Origin: Colias croceus
Lineage: Eukaryota > Arthropoda > Insecta > Lepidoptera > Pieridae
DNA: 64,000 nucleotides
Direction of reading: 5' to 3'
Assembly: GCF_905220415.1 (NCBI RefSeq)
Contig: NC_059538.1
Location: forward strand, 2,604,001-2,668,000
Positions 27,401-42,400 of this stretch are shown piece after piece (position 1 is the first letter of the stretch; every line of letters starts with the position of its first letter). The notes below the pieces were generated by a model. That model did not search any database, was not told where the DNA came from, and was given only the letters and a program-made list of their open reading frames with translations. Position numbers and translations under genes: made by a program.

Positions 27401-30400
27401 ACCTGTAATTTTAAATTAAATTTTGATGACGCTAGAGGTCTAATCTAATAATCTAAAACTTGGTTCCCCTAGATATATATATGTATAGGTACTCCTTGTT
27501 AAAAAAAATTAAAACTTTAATCGACATACTTATAAAATTTTGTTACAAACAACTTACAAAAAGAAATGAAATCCCACCAAAAACATTTTCATGTAAAATG
27601 TTGCCAAGACGAGCCCATATGACTCGCACTGTCAAAAAGTTATCAGATCTCATGTAGAGCCAAGCTTCTGACACTACACGCCCTAACTCTACAAGGCCTA
27701 ACTTCACAAACTCTACACCTTAGTCAAAATATGTGGCTTGGCCGTTCGTTACTTCAAGAACTATTGTATAACACAAAAGTAATGAACAGTGAATTAATTT
27801 TTCACCTTACGCCGATGTGAATGTAGCGAAATGGCCAAGCCACATATTTTGACTAAGGTGTAGAGTTTGTGAAGTTAGGCCTTGTAGAGTTAGGGCGTGT
27901 AGTGTCAGAAGCTTGGCTCTACATGAGATCTGATAACTTTTTGACAGTGCGAGTCATATGGGCTCGTCTTGGCAACATTTTACATGAAAATGTTTTTGGT
28001 GGGATGTAATTTTCTTGTTTCTCGTTTGTGCTATGGATTTAATTATAATATGTAAAGTATTACAATATATTTGCTTTAACTAATTTGTTATTTAGTATTA
28101 AACAAAAATGTGCAACTTCTATTTAAAATTTAAGTTTTTCAAAGAAAAAAGGACAGGAAATTTAAGTCTTCTAAAATAACAAACAACAAAAATTTGGATA
28201 CGTTTTTACGCAAGTTTACTTTTCAGTACCGTTTTAAAATGCGAAACATTTTACATGGATAAAAGAACAGGAAATTTAATAGCAAGATAATGAAACTTCG
28301 TTAGAAAATTAAATCTGGTTTGGTAACTGAGTGATAATTTTAAGTTGTAGGTATAAAGTTCTATAGCTTAAGTGCTAACAAATATTAACATGATTATTAA
28401 TTTGTTTATATTTATCCTAATAATTATTTGTCGCCCATCTCTATATGTAAAGTATTTTTTTTTTCTTTCATTCAATTTATTGATTTTATTTTTTGTTCTT
28501 GTATTATGTGTTTGGTGTTCTCTATCTAAAGTTTATATACAACATATAGCTCGTAACCGAAGTTTCCCAAGACCTCGCTAGTCACCTCATTACGAATACC
28601 TTTTAGTAAATATAATGACACAATGCACTTAGCGAACGTCGAGGGTGGCCCTGGCTCCTAATGAAGTGTGCTATAGTTGACTCACGTTTTAACTATGGTT
28701 AGTTGTAGTAAATAGTGGAAATTAAATTTGTATTGTAGTAAATAGTGGAAATCAAATTAATGTCGAGTTTGAAATATTTTTTGATAAGATTTTTTGATTG
28801 TATGGTTGTTTGTTTATAGTAGGTATGTTATGTATGGTAGAAACTTCTATATGCGTGTTGAGAGTAAAATTTAAAGATCGCGTCATGAAAATACCGTCAC
28901 GTCATGGAGTGAGTCGACGATTTTGGTACCTTTGAATCTTGCCAAAGATGTTTCACTTCTGACACGTGTTCTCAGAACACACGCTCTTTTTTAACCGACT
29001 TCAAAAAAAAGGAGGAGGTTATCAATTCGGCAGGTATGTTGTTTTTTTTTTTTTTTTTTTTTTTTATGTATGTACACCGATTACTCCGAGGTTTCTGAAC
29101 CGATTTACGTGATTTTTGTTTTGTTCGATGCGGGATGGTGTCGAATTGGTCCCATAAAAATTTTATTCGGATTGGCCCAGTAGTTTTTAATTTATGAGCA
29201 TTTTTGTCTGTAGGTATTTGTAAATTTTGCAAGTGCAAGTTTGAAGTCGGTTGTTTTTAACGCAGTTATCACTTGTTTCTAATCCTTTCCAGTTCTTTAT
29301 CCCTAGCCATTAAAATTCGGCAATCTATTTGTAGAACTACAAAAGGATCTTACTCCTTCGAAAATGTTTATGGACGGTGGTAGAGACATTAGGAGATCTA
29401 ACAGTATGTCAACGACTAAGGTCAACGATTACAAAATAAAATAAAATTGTGTGACATTATATTGGTAGATAAATACAAATAAAAAAAGTTGAGAGGTTTC
29501 AAGGGTTCTTGAAGTTCCGCCCGGGTGTCAGAGAAACATGCGCACGCCGCACAGTTTACAATATCTTACTAGAGCAAAAAGTGTCGTTACAACTTTTCGT
29601 GAGAATTTTCTCCGTCTAGCCCCCTTTCACGGAACGAAGTTCCTTAAAAAAAAGTCTGAAAAAAGAAGTTTCTTTCTTACCTGAGCACATTGTGGTGAGC
29701 AAGCGCGCTGAGGGTGTGCGGCGGCGCGGGCGGGAGCGCGGGGCGCTGCGGTCTGCCCGCGCCCTGGAGCACACGGATCCCCATGCGCACTGTGTTGCGA
29801 CGGGATATCTTCTCGTCTGCTCGTTCCGCTGGTGGGAGATAGGAATTGTTGTAGGTAGTTGTAGTATAACGTGAAGATAAAAATTATGAAAATCTTCGAA
29901 GAAGGCTGAAATAATTAATAGGGCTGAATCCATATAGAACTTTGACTGTTTGAAACCTACTCAAATCAAGCAAACAAATCAATTTGGCAATATTTAACCC
30001 GACAGCGTTAATTACATCCGACTAATATTTAATGCTAAAGTTTGTATGTTCGTTTATTTATTTGTCACTTTTTCACGCAAAAATGGCAGAACCGATTTTC
30101 ATGAATTTTGGCACACACAGAGAGACTTGAATTATCACATGAAGCCATAATGAGCTCACGGGAATGGAAATTACGCGGGTTTTCCTTTTACTACAGACGA
30201 AAATCTAGTAACTATTATTTGCCATTAAAAACGTCGCTCACCAATATAAGCCCGTACATCATACGAGGTGCCAATGGGTGCACCATGGTACTGCTTCGCT
30301 GGTACCAGTTGCACACTGGGCGGTGCGAGCGGCGTTAGTTCCAGGTGGAAGGGAAACGCGTTGGATCCTAGACGTTTTATTAGTGCATCCTGGTGATAAG

Positions 30401-33400
30401 GTTAAGAGGATATAAACATTATTAACGTTTATTATGGATTACAAAATGAAAAGTTACTTGACAAATATTTTAGTTACACTTTTTGTATACATTTTTGTCA
30501 TATAAGTGTTTTCGAATATTTAAATTTTGAGTAGAATGCAATACCCAATACAACGCTATGTTGTTGATATTTCCATTTTCAGATTAATCTACTAAGTAGA
30601 TACAATATGAATAACAATAACTATTAGATTCTAAACATAGCCAAGTCTATGAAAATCTTAAAAATAAGCATTGAAAGTCTGGTTGTTATGTGTTTACCTG
30701 AAGCGGTGTGTTTGGTTCTCTCTCATGATTGCAATGCGGCGGCCATATTTGAGCGAGGCTCATTATGGCTTCATTGCAAAACTTTAGTCCCATCACCTCT
30801 TCGTCCTCTCGACCATATCTGTGGAATAATTAGAGATAATATACAAACATTTATTTGTGTGTATGTTTGTCTTTACTTCTATACTGATGATTTTATAGAG
30901 GAAAGTTTCTAACTTTGTTTGTAAAACGTAATCTTCGGATATAGGTACTGAATTCTTATCCGAACATTTCACACAGAATGATACACTTTAGGAGTTACTT
31001 CGGCGTTTTCCTAACCATTTTAGTCCATTGAAAAGTTATATTTGGGGTTGCGTTTTTTAGAGGACGTAATTTCATTTTTTTAATGTGTAGTGTGAAGCTA
31101 TCACAAAGTTTGTGGGGTCGCTTCCCTTGTTCCGAGGCCGCCATCTTGAAAATAGCGGCTGATATGGTTTTTACGATATATCTCTTAAAATATTTATATG
31201 ATAAAAAAATTGTTAACATTATTTGTTGCTTATTAAAATCTCTACAGCTTGGGTGCAGCAACTTTTTGTCGTAGAACTATAAAAGCTCCGCTAAAATAGT
31301 CAAAGTCTACTACTAGATGTTCTTTTAATGTAATTTATTAATAATATAGTACTTTGTCTAATAGAAAATCGCTTAAAATAAAATAACATTAATTGCGTAC
31401 CTAAGTCTGATACAATTTTGGTCCTGTAGCGTTGAATATAACTCATAAAAGGTGGACACTAGATAAAGTGTATGTAGGTAGGTAACCCTATTACGTGAAA
31501 GGTTTCCCCTTAAAATATAGGTACATAAAAACTTTTATGGATAGGAACATAAATAAGTAAATTCACAGTAATGATGTGATCCCTACCTACTAGGTTTCAA
31601 ACAATAAACAGGTACACTATGTACTACTACTATTATTACACACTATACTGGTTATTTTTAAACTTTTTACACTTATCAAGGTTCACACAATAATTTAATG
31701 AGTTTATCTTATTAATGCGTGTTTTATTAGTTTTTTTCTCTATTTATTACGATTTTCTTTCCGCTTGTGAAACTAGACACGTGGATTATTCGAGCACTAT
31801 TAATGGGCTTTCATAAACTAGGTCCTATATTTGGATACATTCACTGTTTGAACCCCCATTGTATATTTTACTTTGTATTCGGACTTCAGAAAACACATTG
31901 GTACAAAATATCAAGTTTCAAATTTACTAAGGGTTGCAATGCTTACTGTTATGATGTGGGTGTAGTTAAGTAGATAACCTTACTATTATGAATGCGGAAG
32001 TCTGTTTGTTTGTTTTTGACATAGGATACTTTTATGGTGGTAAAACAACTTCTGCCCATGGGAGTTTACTTTGAATTTGATTTAATTTTATTGCATTAAA
32101 TTGCATTATAAATCAGAAAATTTTGAAGAATAGCAAAAATCTAAAACTAGGCGGGATTCGATCCGGCGTGTTTTTGCCATTCCGGAACAACTCCTAGCTG
32201 CTCGGCTATCCGTGATCCCGCTTGTAATATATGAGCAATCGAATTTACGACTAATATTAAATTATTTATTTTAAACGATCCGACTCTATCACACCAGAAG
32301 TGATACTATAAATGTTATTTTAAATACTATCCAAACACACATGGTGTATTTTCATAGTTACCGTAAACAAAGTATTAAATTTTAATTTCATGAGCACACA
32401 TGCGCCGTCGTATCAACATTGGCTCTCTTGAAATTCACTAGGAAGCTAGTTTACTGTCCATATAATATACCAGTATGTATTTACTACGTATAATAAAAGA
32501 GTGGGTTATATTTTGCAATATTAAGCACATTAAGGTCAGTAGATTAATTGTATAATTTAAACTAATTTTACACCGTGTTACCTCAATATTATCGAAAAGG
32601 CACTAAGTCAACAGCAAAAAACAACTAATTTATGTATTTTCAGTCAAAAAGGGCGCTTAACGTTAAACAAATTTATGTACTAAGAAAAACCTTTTTATTA
32701 AGAAATAAATAATCTTTTATTCACTTTCTTCATTGGACCCGGTTTCAATTGCTGTAATTTAAATCTATAATTGCTTTTAAAACCCACGATTTGTATAACT
32801 TCCTTTGGAATTTCGTAGTTGAAGCAAAATTTATTCATTGCTTTTAGGCCCGTCCGAATATAATAACAATGAATTAAGCAAGGGCAGACCCATACGATAT
32901 CATTGTTTTATTTAGTATTACGTTCTTAGAAAGTACAAGATTGGGCACTAGGCACTAAATATAGTGCCGCATTTTAAGCACTAATACAATATGAAAAAAA
33001 GCACAAGACCTAGTGCCGAAAGCACTAAGTTGGCAACACTGACGTTACATAAAGGCAACACGAAAAACAATTAGAATAAGATTAGAATATATTACATTTT
33101 AGTAAAATAAAAATACAGAGAGATTTCTCTTATGTTTTTCTGTTGTAGGTCCGTCCTTTTACACTACACTAAACTTCATATTCATGAAAATATAAAGAAA
33201 AAAATTGACGTGTGGCACTCGGGGACTGCCGCGGTAAAGTTATTGCATGATATGCCTTCAAGTCACACCTCCGCCCGTCGGAGTAGGGAGCGTGAGGTTT
33301 TTCGTTGCGGAATTTCTCGATTCGGTCCCCGCGCTCAAGGCCCGCGATAGAAGCTATGCCATAGCTTAAAAAATTGTTTCAACACAAACATGAAATTGAA

Positions 33401-36400
33401 ACAATTACAGTACGCGTCACGTAAAAAGAACGCTGAAAGAAAGTGATGGTGTGTGTTTGCACATGGATCGAGTTTTGCACGAAAGCTATGTGCCGATTAT
33501 TTTATTTTTGAACTAGGCTCGCGAATCGTGGCTTCGCAATTACCTATTTGTTATTCTTATAACCACCTCATAACACCAAATAGACCGATAAATCGCCAAT
33601 GCGCAGCCATCCGTCAGCGTTCTTTTTACTTGACGCGACCTACCTTGGATTTATCGAAAATATTTTAAATACTAGACAAAAGAAGAATATTTGAAGGCTG
33701 TGCGTTTGACAGGCTCTTTGTAACTCGTGAATGTAAACCGAAATAGCGTGCAATTTAAAATGCGACAATATGCCCCAGTTTCACGACTTTTTGAATTTTT
33801 AACCTTATAATATCTACTGGCTTTTCGCCGCTTCGCCCGCTTTGTCTTAAACCTTCCTCTTAAATCACTATCTATTAATAATAATAATAATAATAAATTC
33901 TTTATTTCAGAACAATTTAGTCCCATAATTTACATGTATACAATTTTAATAATTTTTAATACAGAAAAAAAAAAAACCAATGAACACATAAAGCCAATAC
34001 TTAATTAAATCATAATAATTGAGATCCAAGTTTTATACATACTACTAGTTATATTTCTGTCAGCCAGACTGCGTACAATTTTATTTCTACACTTGTCAAC
34101 TCTGGACAAAAATGTAGCAATTCTGTGTCTCTGGATGGCATTCAAGGAGTTTACTCTAAAGTTGGTATACATCTCCGAAGCGCTGCAAAATTTGTCGAGC
34201 CCCATCAAATATCGGAAGATGTTATTGTGCTCTACTCGAATGCCATCGTATGCTTTTTTGGTGTAATTAGTCCAAAGTTGACAAGTATAGAGGGACTGAC
34301 AGAAGGTCTTAAATAAATGAATTTTAATGGAATTGGATGCCCTACGAAATTTCCGGATGATCATATTGCCGACGACACAGAGTGCACGTCGTTGTCGCTC
34401 AATATCGGCATCATCTTTTCTTTTGGATGTAATAATGTGGCCAAGATACTTAAAGCTATCTACTATTTTAATAGGGTGACCGTTAATGCAGATTGGCGGA
34501 ATGTTATCCGGTCCCTTACCCGATCTGAATATCAACATTTCTGTTTTCTTTACATTGTACTGTAGACTATGTGAAAGAGCATATCTTTCACATATGCCAA
34601 CAAGTTTTCGAAGCCCTTTGATTGAGGGGCTGAGCAGGACCATATCATCAGCATAACTCAAATTATTGACAAATCTGCCATCTAGTTTAAGTCCAACTTC
34701 AGTCCTACTCAGCTCCACAATCAAATCATTAACATATAAGTTAAACAGATCGGGAGAGGTTACTCCGCCCTGTCTAACACCACACGAGAGAATATAGCTG
34801 TCGGACAGAGTACTGCCCCACCTAACGCTGTTCGTCTGATTATCATACCAATATGTAAAAAGACCAACAACGTCAGAAGAAACATCACTGCTGCGAACTT
34901 TTTTCCATAATATCTCATGGTTCAAGGTATCAAAGGCACGACTTAAGTCTAAAAAACATGCATAAACACTAGTATTCTGATTATTATAACAGTCAACAAT
35001 TTCTTTTAATGTATATATAGCCATATCAGTTCCCAATTCAGGTCTAAAACCGAATTGGGCATCGTCAATATTAATATATGGTGACAACTTGGAGTGCAAA
35101 ATTTTTTCAAGTATCCTGGCCACAATTGTTGCCAGCGAGATAGGTCGATAATTAGCCACGCTCGAGATACTACCGGTTTTATTCTTAGGGACAGGGATAA
35201 CTATAGTTTTAATTAAATCCTTAGGTAAATAACAATGTTTGAGACAGAGAGTATAGAATTGAGCCAGAACAGGGTAGATGTTTTTACCAGCATATAAAAC
35301 GTGTTCCATACTAAGAGCATCATGACCCGGTGACTTACCGCGCTTCATATTTTTAATCACCTGAGAAACGTCCTTAGATGTTATGATATTATTACTTAGC
35401 TTACGTTTCTCAGTTGATCGTACGGTCTCAGCTGAAGTTGATACATTACCATTTGCATTAGCTATAGGGTTCGTATTAAACTGTGCCCTGAAAAGATTAG
35501 CTATAGCTTTAGGGTCTTGTTGTCCATCTACGCATGCAGGTACAACGTTTTTGTAGTCCATTTTCTTAGTTTCCTTCCAAAATTCAGTAAAATTACCGGT
35601 AGAATGACTTTGAGCTAAAATATCTAACTTTATTTTGTCTTGATTATTTTGAACATACTTTAGTGCAGTCTTAAATTCTTTACGTGCCGAGAACATAGCA
35701 TCGAAATAGTATCCCGAACGCGGCTTACCGTAGGACACCCATTCCAAGAAAGTTTGCCTAGCGAATAGATGAAAATGTTTAACGTGAGCATTCCAGCCAA
35801 CTATTTTATATTTACATTTTTTCCTATTATTAAAACTTCTTTCAGCTGATGATTGCATAACTGAAATAATATCACAGTAAAATTGATCCAATAGTTTAAA
35901 ATGATTCTTGTTTATACACTTGCTATCACAGTCTTTACATATAAAATTACATTCATTATAATATTTATTTTGTATATTAGTAAATTTTAGTTCACACATT
36001 TTTGTATAAATAGCTGTATGCTCTTCATCTCGTATACCCCACATATATTTAATATTATGGTTCACATAAGTATCACATTTCTTAGGTGTTATCACATTTA
36101 AATTACAATTTAAGACTAGAGGTAAATGATCTGACCAATAGGAGTCATATTTAATATATATGTTAGTGACTAGAATTTCGGCAGCCGCCGTTACAAGACA
36201 GTGATCGAGCCATCTACACGATCCGTGAGATTCACTTATGTATGTATATGAGGCTGGCGGAAGCCTCTCTATATCTAAACACTGCAGCTCCTGTTCACTA
36301 CAATAATTTGACATTTCTCTGCCGAATCGTGAGTCAGGATGTGCATTATAATCCCCACATATAAATGCACATTCGGTGTCAGAGGCCTCAATTATTGTAG

Positions 36401-39400
36401 TAATCAGTGCCAAACATTCAACTACAAACCCCACTAACACTATTAAAACAAACCCCATCAAACTCTGTTGTGTAATTTTAAAGATCTAATCATACAGACA
36501 CACAGATAGCGGGAAGCGACTTTGTTTTATATTATGTAATGCTAAAGATTGTTTGTTTGTCTTTTTACGTCGTATTAACGCGATTTTAATTATCTGGAGA
36601 CAGTTTAGAGGCTAGGGAAAACATAGGCTTCTTTTTACCGCGTAATTACTACGCGGACAAAGCCGCCAGATGAAAGGTAAGTACTTTTTATGTCTTTTGT
36701 CTTATAGGTAAACTAAATAAGTATATCTAGAAGTAAAACCAGCAATAAATATTAAACATCTACTCAAGCGGATAGCTCTATAAAATCAATGTAATATGTA
36801 ACGGACGTGACGTCGCCTGTCACTCCCGTCAAGCCAAGCCGCCATGTTGACCTCCCCTCCAACCAGCCACCATGCCTACCAGCCAGCCACGCGGAGGGGA
36901 TAAGCCTATATATAGCCTAGCCATAATTAAAACGTTGATTTTTCTTGTGAAAACTTGAACAATAAAGAAGTGTGTAGCTACGCTGCAATTTTATTTTTGC
37001 CATTTCTTTACAATCAGAAGTGGTATGAAACGACATCGACCACAAGTTTGTCGACCTCCTGACGAATCAATGTCGGAGGAAGATGAGGGTACTTCTTCAC
37101 CGCCTGCACGGAAGCTGCTCAAGAATCTGCTGGAAAAAGAAGTAGTAAAGGCTTTACGCAACCTGGAAGATGACCCCCAAGCTCCAAATAAGTCAAAAGT
37201 CCATCGTGCTGCATCTTTAATCCCGGAATTTGACCCTGATAGTGAGGAATGCACGGTACAAGCATGGATTCGTAAAATTGACCAAATTGGGGAAATAAAT
37301 GGATGGGACGATACAACTAAATCATTTTACCTACAAGATAAGCTGCGAGGTCAAGCAAAGAAGTGGTACAATCGTCTAGAGAACTACGATTACACGTGGG
37401 AACAATGGAAGGATATGCTATTGCGAGCATTTCCTCGATATCGCGATTATGGAAACATGCTTGAAGAATTACTACAAAGGAAGAAGCAACCTACAGAGAC
37501 GATGACAAAATACTATCAAGATAAAATCGCCATGTGCTTCCGGTGCAAGTTATCCGATAGCGCCAGCGTTTCCTGTATCATTCGTGGTCTGCCACTATCG
37601 CTACAACCTAACGCTCGAGCCTTCCAATGCCAAACGCCAGGAGAGCTTTACGAAGGATTTTTATGTGCACTTGACGACTACCGTACTTTACCTATCGAAA
37701 CAAGGTTTCAGAAAAATTTGGTGAGTAGGCCATCTCACCCGGATAAAAAGTCAATGCCGCCCAATGTCGAAACAGACCCGTGTCCGAGATGCAAGAAAAC
37801 TGGTCATTTACTGCGTGATTGCTCCCTACCTGACACACGTACATGTTATAAATGTGGAAATAGGGGACACATTGCTTCACGTTGTCCTACAATTGCCACG
37901 GACAATAGAAGATCTATCTCAACCGACAACATAAAAGAAGTAAATGTACTACGCCCTTATAATGAAATATACAAAAAAGTCGTTAAAGTGAATGGCATCC
38001 ACGTGAAAGCATACATTGATACCGGCAGTCAAGTTAACGTTTTAAACGATCAAGTATCGAACGCATTGTCATTGGATGTCAAACCGACAAGTGTCACTTT
38101 AAAAGGATTCTCCGGTGGACTCTCAACGAGTCGTGGAGAAGTTGAATTTCAATTAGAAATTGACGGTATAACCATGAAATGCCACGCCTACTTGTCTAGC
38201 ATAAAAATGGCCGATGTTAATCTTTTAATCGGCCAGCCTGTCATCAACAGCGAAGGTATGACATTGACAGTTAGCAAAGGCCTTGTCGAATTTAATCGTA
38301 CTCAAGATCCCATATGTGATATTGAGGCTATCGAAGACCATGATCGCTTTAAAGTCGTCACAGTCAACGAAGAGAAACTTCCACCTGGCTCTTCCATCAT
38401 TCAAGTGCGGGTTCTCGGAAATAAGGTCGGCAACGATGTGGTTACACCACCTCGGCATCATGAGCTGCAGGGAGTGGCCTACTCTCTCCCATCCACCCTG
38501 CTCACTGGTGAAGACGGGTACATCAAAGTCATCAACATGGGCTGCGAGGTTATCGTGTGGCCGCCGGGAGAGGTCCTAACCAGGGCTGAAAGCTGCCAGG
38601 AGTCTCCACTACAGCCAAATAGCCAGGTACTTACCCTTGCTTGCCATAGATTTGCCGATTATAATGTTAATAATATAGGTCAATCCTCAACTACTGACTT
38701 ATGTATAGGAGGTGTAAAATTAAACGACATAAAAATGGGTCCGTTAAATAATAAGCAACATTCAGATCTTATCAGTTTATTAGTACAATATAAACATTGT
38801 TTTGCTAATGGTACAAAAGATCTAGGGTGCACAGATTTAGTGCAAATGAAAATAAAGCTTACTAGTGATCAGCCTATTTACCGCCAGCCTTATCGATTAT
38901 CGCATAGCGAACAAGCAGTAGTTCAGTCTAAAGTAAGTGAATTATTAGATGCCGGCATTATCAAAGAGTCTGAATCTAGTTATGCATCTCCGGTCATTTT
39001 AGTCAAAAAGAAAAACGGTGACAGTAGGATGTGTGTTGATTACCGTGCCTTAAATGCTATTACCGTAAAAGATAGATTTCCATTGCCAAACATAGACGAT
39101 CAGGTTTCGAAATTAGCGGGCCACAAATATTTTACGAGTTTAGATATGGCTCAAGGCTATCATCAATTACGTGTTAGTAATGAAGATACACACAAAACTG
39201 CATTCATAACACCTCAGGGTCATTTCGAGTACACTCGTATTCCATTCGGTTTGGCAAACGCGCCATCTGTTTTTATGCGGTTGATAAATAAAATAGTTGA
39301 ATCTGTAGGTAGAACTGAAAATAATAATGTTAAAAACAAACATGGTAAACGTGAAATTTTGGCATTTCTGGACGATTTACTCTTACCCTCGAATGACGTT

Positions 39401-42400
39401 ATGTCAGGCTTAGATATTTTGCAAGCGGTACTTGTCAAACTTGAAGTAGAAAATTTAAAATTAAACATGAGTAAGTGTTCGTTCTTGCAAAATGAAATAA
39501 CGTATTTAGGTCATAAAATATCGGCTAAGGGTATTCAACCGGGCGATTCAAAGTTATTAGCGGTGTCTCGTTTTCCAACACCGACCAATGTTCATAGTGT
39601 GCGTCAATTTATCGGGTTGTGTAGTTATTTTCGTAAGTTTATTTACAATTTTGCCGTCATTGCCCGCCCTTTAACCGATTTAACTAAAAAGAAAGCTTCG
39701 TGGATATGGAGTAGTGATCAAAACAATAGTTTCGAACAATTAAAAAAGTGTTTGTGTTCTGAGCCTGTGTTAGCTTTGTACGATCCTGTGCTTTCTACGG
39801 AAATACATACTGACGCGTGTAAATTAGGAATAGCCGGTATACTTCTACAAAAACAGATTGATGGTACGTTGCGACCCGTTTTATATTTTAGTAGGGTGAC
39901 GAGTAAAGAGGAAAGCATGTATCATAGTTATGAACTGGAAACTCTTGCCGTTGTAGAATCTTTACGTCGTTTTCGCGTATATATAGTAGGAAAAAAGGTT
40001 AAGATCGTTACTGATTGTACAGCAGTCCGCGCTACTCTTACTAAACGTGACATTATACCACGTATCGCAAGGTGGTGGCTTTCTATACAAGATTACGATA
40101 TAAGCGTAGAGTATAGGCAGGGGGAACGAATGAAACATGTAGATGCGTTAAGTAGACATCCGGTAGACACTATGAACGTGAATCGTCTCGAAGTAGCGGA
40201 TTGGTTTTATACGGTGCAATGTCAGGATGATAAGTTGAACGCGATCGTTAGTCAATTAAAAAATAACACCGGTGGAGCAGAAATAAAAAATAATTACGAA
40301 ATCATTGATAATAGGCTTTATCGTAAAACTTTGAACGGCAATAGGCTAGTGGTTCCGAATTCAGCTAGGTGGAAGATAATGCAAATGCATCATGATAACA
40401 TCGGTCACGTAGGATTAAATCGCGCTACCGAATTAATTAAAAATGAATTTTGGTTTCCTAAAATGACGCGATTTATCAAAAAATATGTGAATGCATGTCT
40501 TCATTGTGCATACGGCAAAGGCGGTTACGGCAAAATAGAAGGTAAACTCCATCCAATTCCTAAGCCCTCTGAACCTATGAGGATGGTACATATTGATCAC
40601 ATAGGCCCTTTTACTAGGACAAAGAAGGGATATCAATATATGCTCGTTATGACAGACGGTTTTTCTAAGTTCGTAATAGCTGAGCCTACGCGTACAGTCA
40701 ACTCGATCGAAACTATAAGGGTTCTGCGAAAAATATTTAGTTTGTTTTCCTTCCCTGATCACATAGTCACCGATCACGGAAAAGCGTTCACAAGTAGAAA
40801 CTTTAAGAAATTTTCGAACGATAAACAATTTAGACATACTCTTAATGCTATTGCTTGTCCACGCGCTAACGGTCAGGTGGAACGTACAAATAGGACAATA
40901 TTAGATGCATTACGCGCCACAGACCCCAGCGAAGCCTCTATTAACTGGGCTAATTCTTTGCCCGATATAATTTGGGGAATTAACAACACAATTAATAACA
41001 CAACCGGTTATAAGCCTTATGATTTGATGTTCGCTCGGGCAGGTAGACCAGTATGTGACGTTTCGGTACCTGGGCGTGTTTCTGAACCAATAGAGTCGCG
41101 TCGTAAGAAAGCAACAGATAGGATACTAAAAGCGAGCGCTAGAATGAAACGTAACTTCGATAGGAAACGAAAACCCGCTCACATATATAAGAAGGGTGAT
41201 TTTGTGCTATGGCGTCAAGCACCCACTTGTTCAGCATCCAAAGTTAACACTAAACTTGACGACTTGTATTCCGGTCCTTATGTAATAACGAAAGTATTGG
41301 GCAATGATAGGTACCAAATTAGAAGTATAAAGGGTTTACGTGGGTATAAGAGTTTTAGTGGGTTAGTAGCTGCGGATTCGTTGAGGCCGTATAAAAGTAT
41401 TGTTACAGTTTCTGATAGTGCTAGCAGTTCGGATGAGCAAATGGAAACTGAAGATCTTATTGATTTATTAGAGAGCTAATTATTTTTGTTGTTCCCGTGG
41501 GAACAACTGTTTCAGGATGGCCGAGTGTAACGGACGTGACGTCGCCTGTCACTCCCGTCAAGCCAAGCCGCCATGTTGACCTCCCCTCCAACCAGCCACC
41601 ATGCCTACCAGCCAGCCACGCGGAGGGGATAAGCCTATATATAGCCTAGCCATAATTAAAACGTTGATTTTTCTTGTGAAAACTTGAACAATAAAGAAGT
41701 GTGTAGCTACGCTGCAATTTTATTTTTGCCATTTCTTTACAAATAATAACATTTCATTTCCCAGAAAAAAAATACAATTATATACAAACTAACAAAATAT
41801 TATCTATGTATTATATCCTATCATAATATTTGATTTTTCCTTATTCTCTGAAGATCTATTTGCCAACCGCTAAAATAAATGAAAGAAGCCAAAATATATT
41901 CCGAATATTTTGGCACAAAATTAATAGGAACACAGCTAGTGTGGCTAATAGCTTTCCATTGAAGTAAAGGTGAGGCGGAATTATTTATCATCGTTAACAA
42001 TAATGGGATTACACAACAAAATATTAAAGCTGAAATTGTTCCGTGACTCGCGCAAGCTTTTATCTTTTATTCAGTTAAAACGCCGCTATTTTGTATTAAC
42101 GCCTAGTGAGAATGATTCGCACTTAATATTATATTTGTAATGAAGGGACCGAGGAATTTAATTAGTATCTTAATATATATAAATCTCTGGTCACAATGTT
42201 TGTCCTCAATGGACTCCTAAACCTAAATTATAATAAAATTCGCACACCATGTGCAGTTCGATCCAAGTGGAGAGATGGGATATTTTAATTCTCAAATCGT
42301 TTTAGAGAAAGCGGGCGAAGCAGCGGGCGGTAAGCTAGTATATTAGATTTGTTTTTATATACGAACAGTCATTTGACCGGAATAGGTAGATTATACCTGC

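Larger units (their letters stand above)
36797..41741 (+). mobile_element. Ty3/Gypsy LTR retrotransposon, apparently intact
   Basis: Two 216-bp LTRs (36797-37012, 41526-41741) read as identical, both TGTAAC...TTTACA, flanked by a 4-bp duplication aata (36793-36796, 41742-41745). One uninterrupted gag-pol frame lies between them. The identical LTRs and open frame indicate a very recent insertion. No envelope-like ORF follows pol. It sits in arrestin intron 2, antisense to the gene. Confidence 0.96.

Noticed and set aside
29616..29933. 105-codon minus-strand frame
   Set aside because: It is out of frame with the arrestin reading; the splice-bounded exon 29681-29828 in another frame gives the conserved arrestin sequence.
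32150..32226. Functional tRNA on the minus strand
   Set aside because: GCGGGAT and ATCCCGC could pair, but box B overlaps the would-be acceptor strand, so no normal cloverleaf is possible.
37025..41479. A host gene derived from Gypsy gag-pol
   Set aside because: Flanking identical LTRs and target duplication show an ordinary young retrotransposon.
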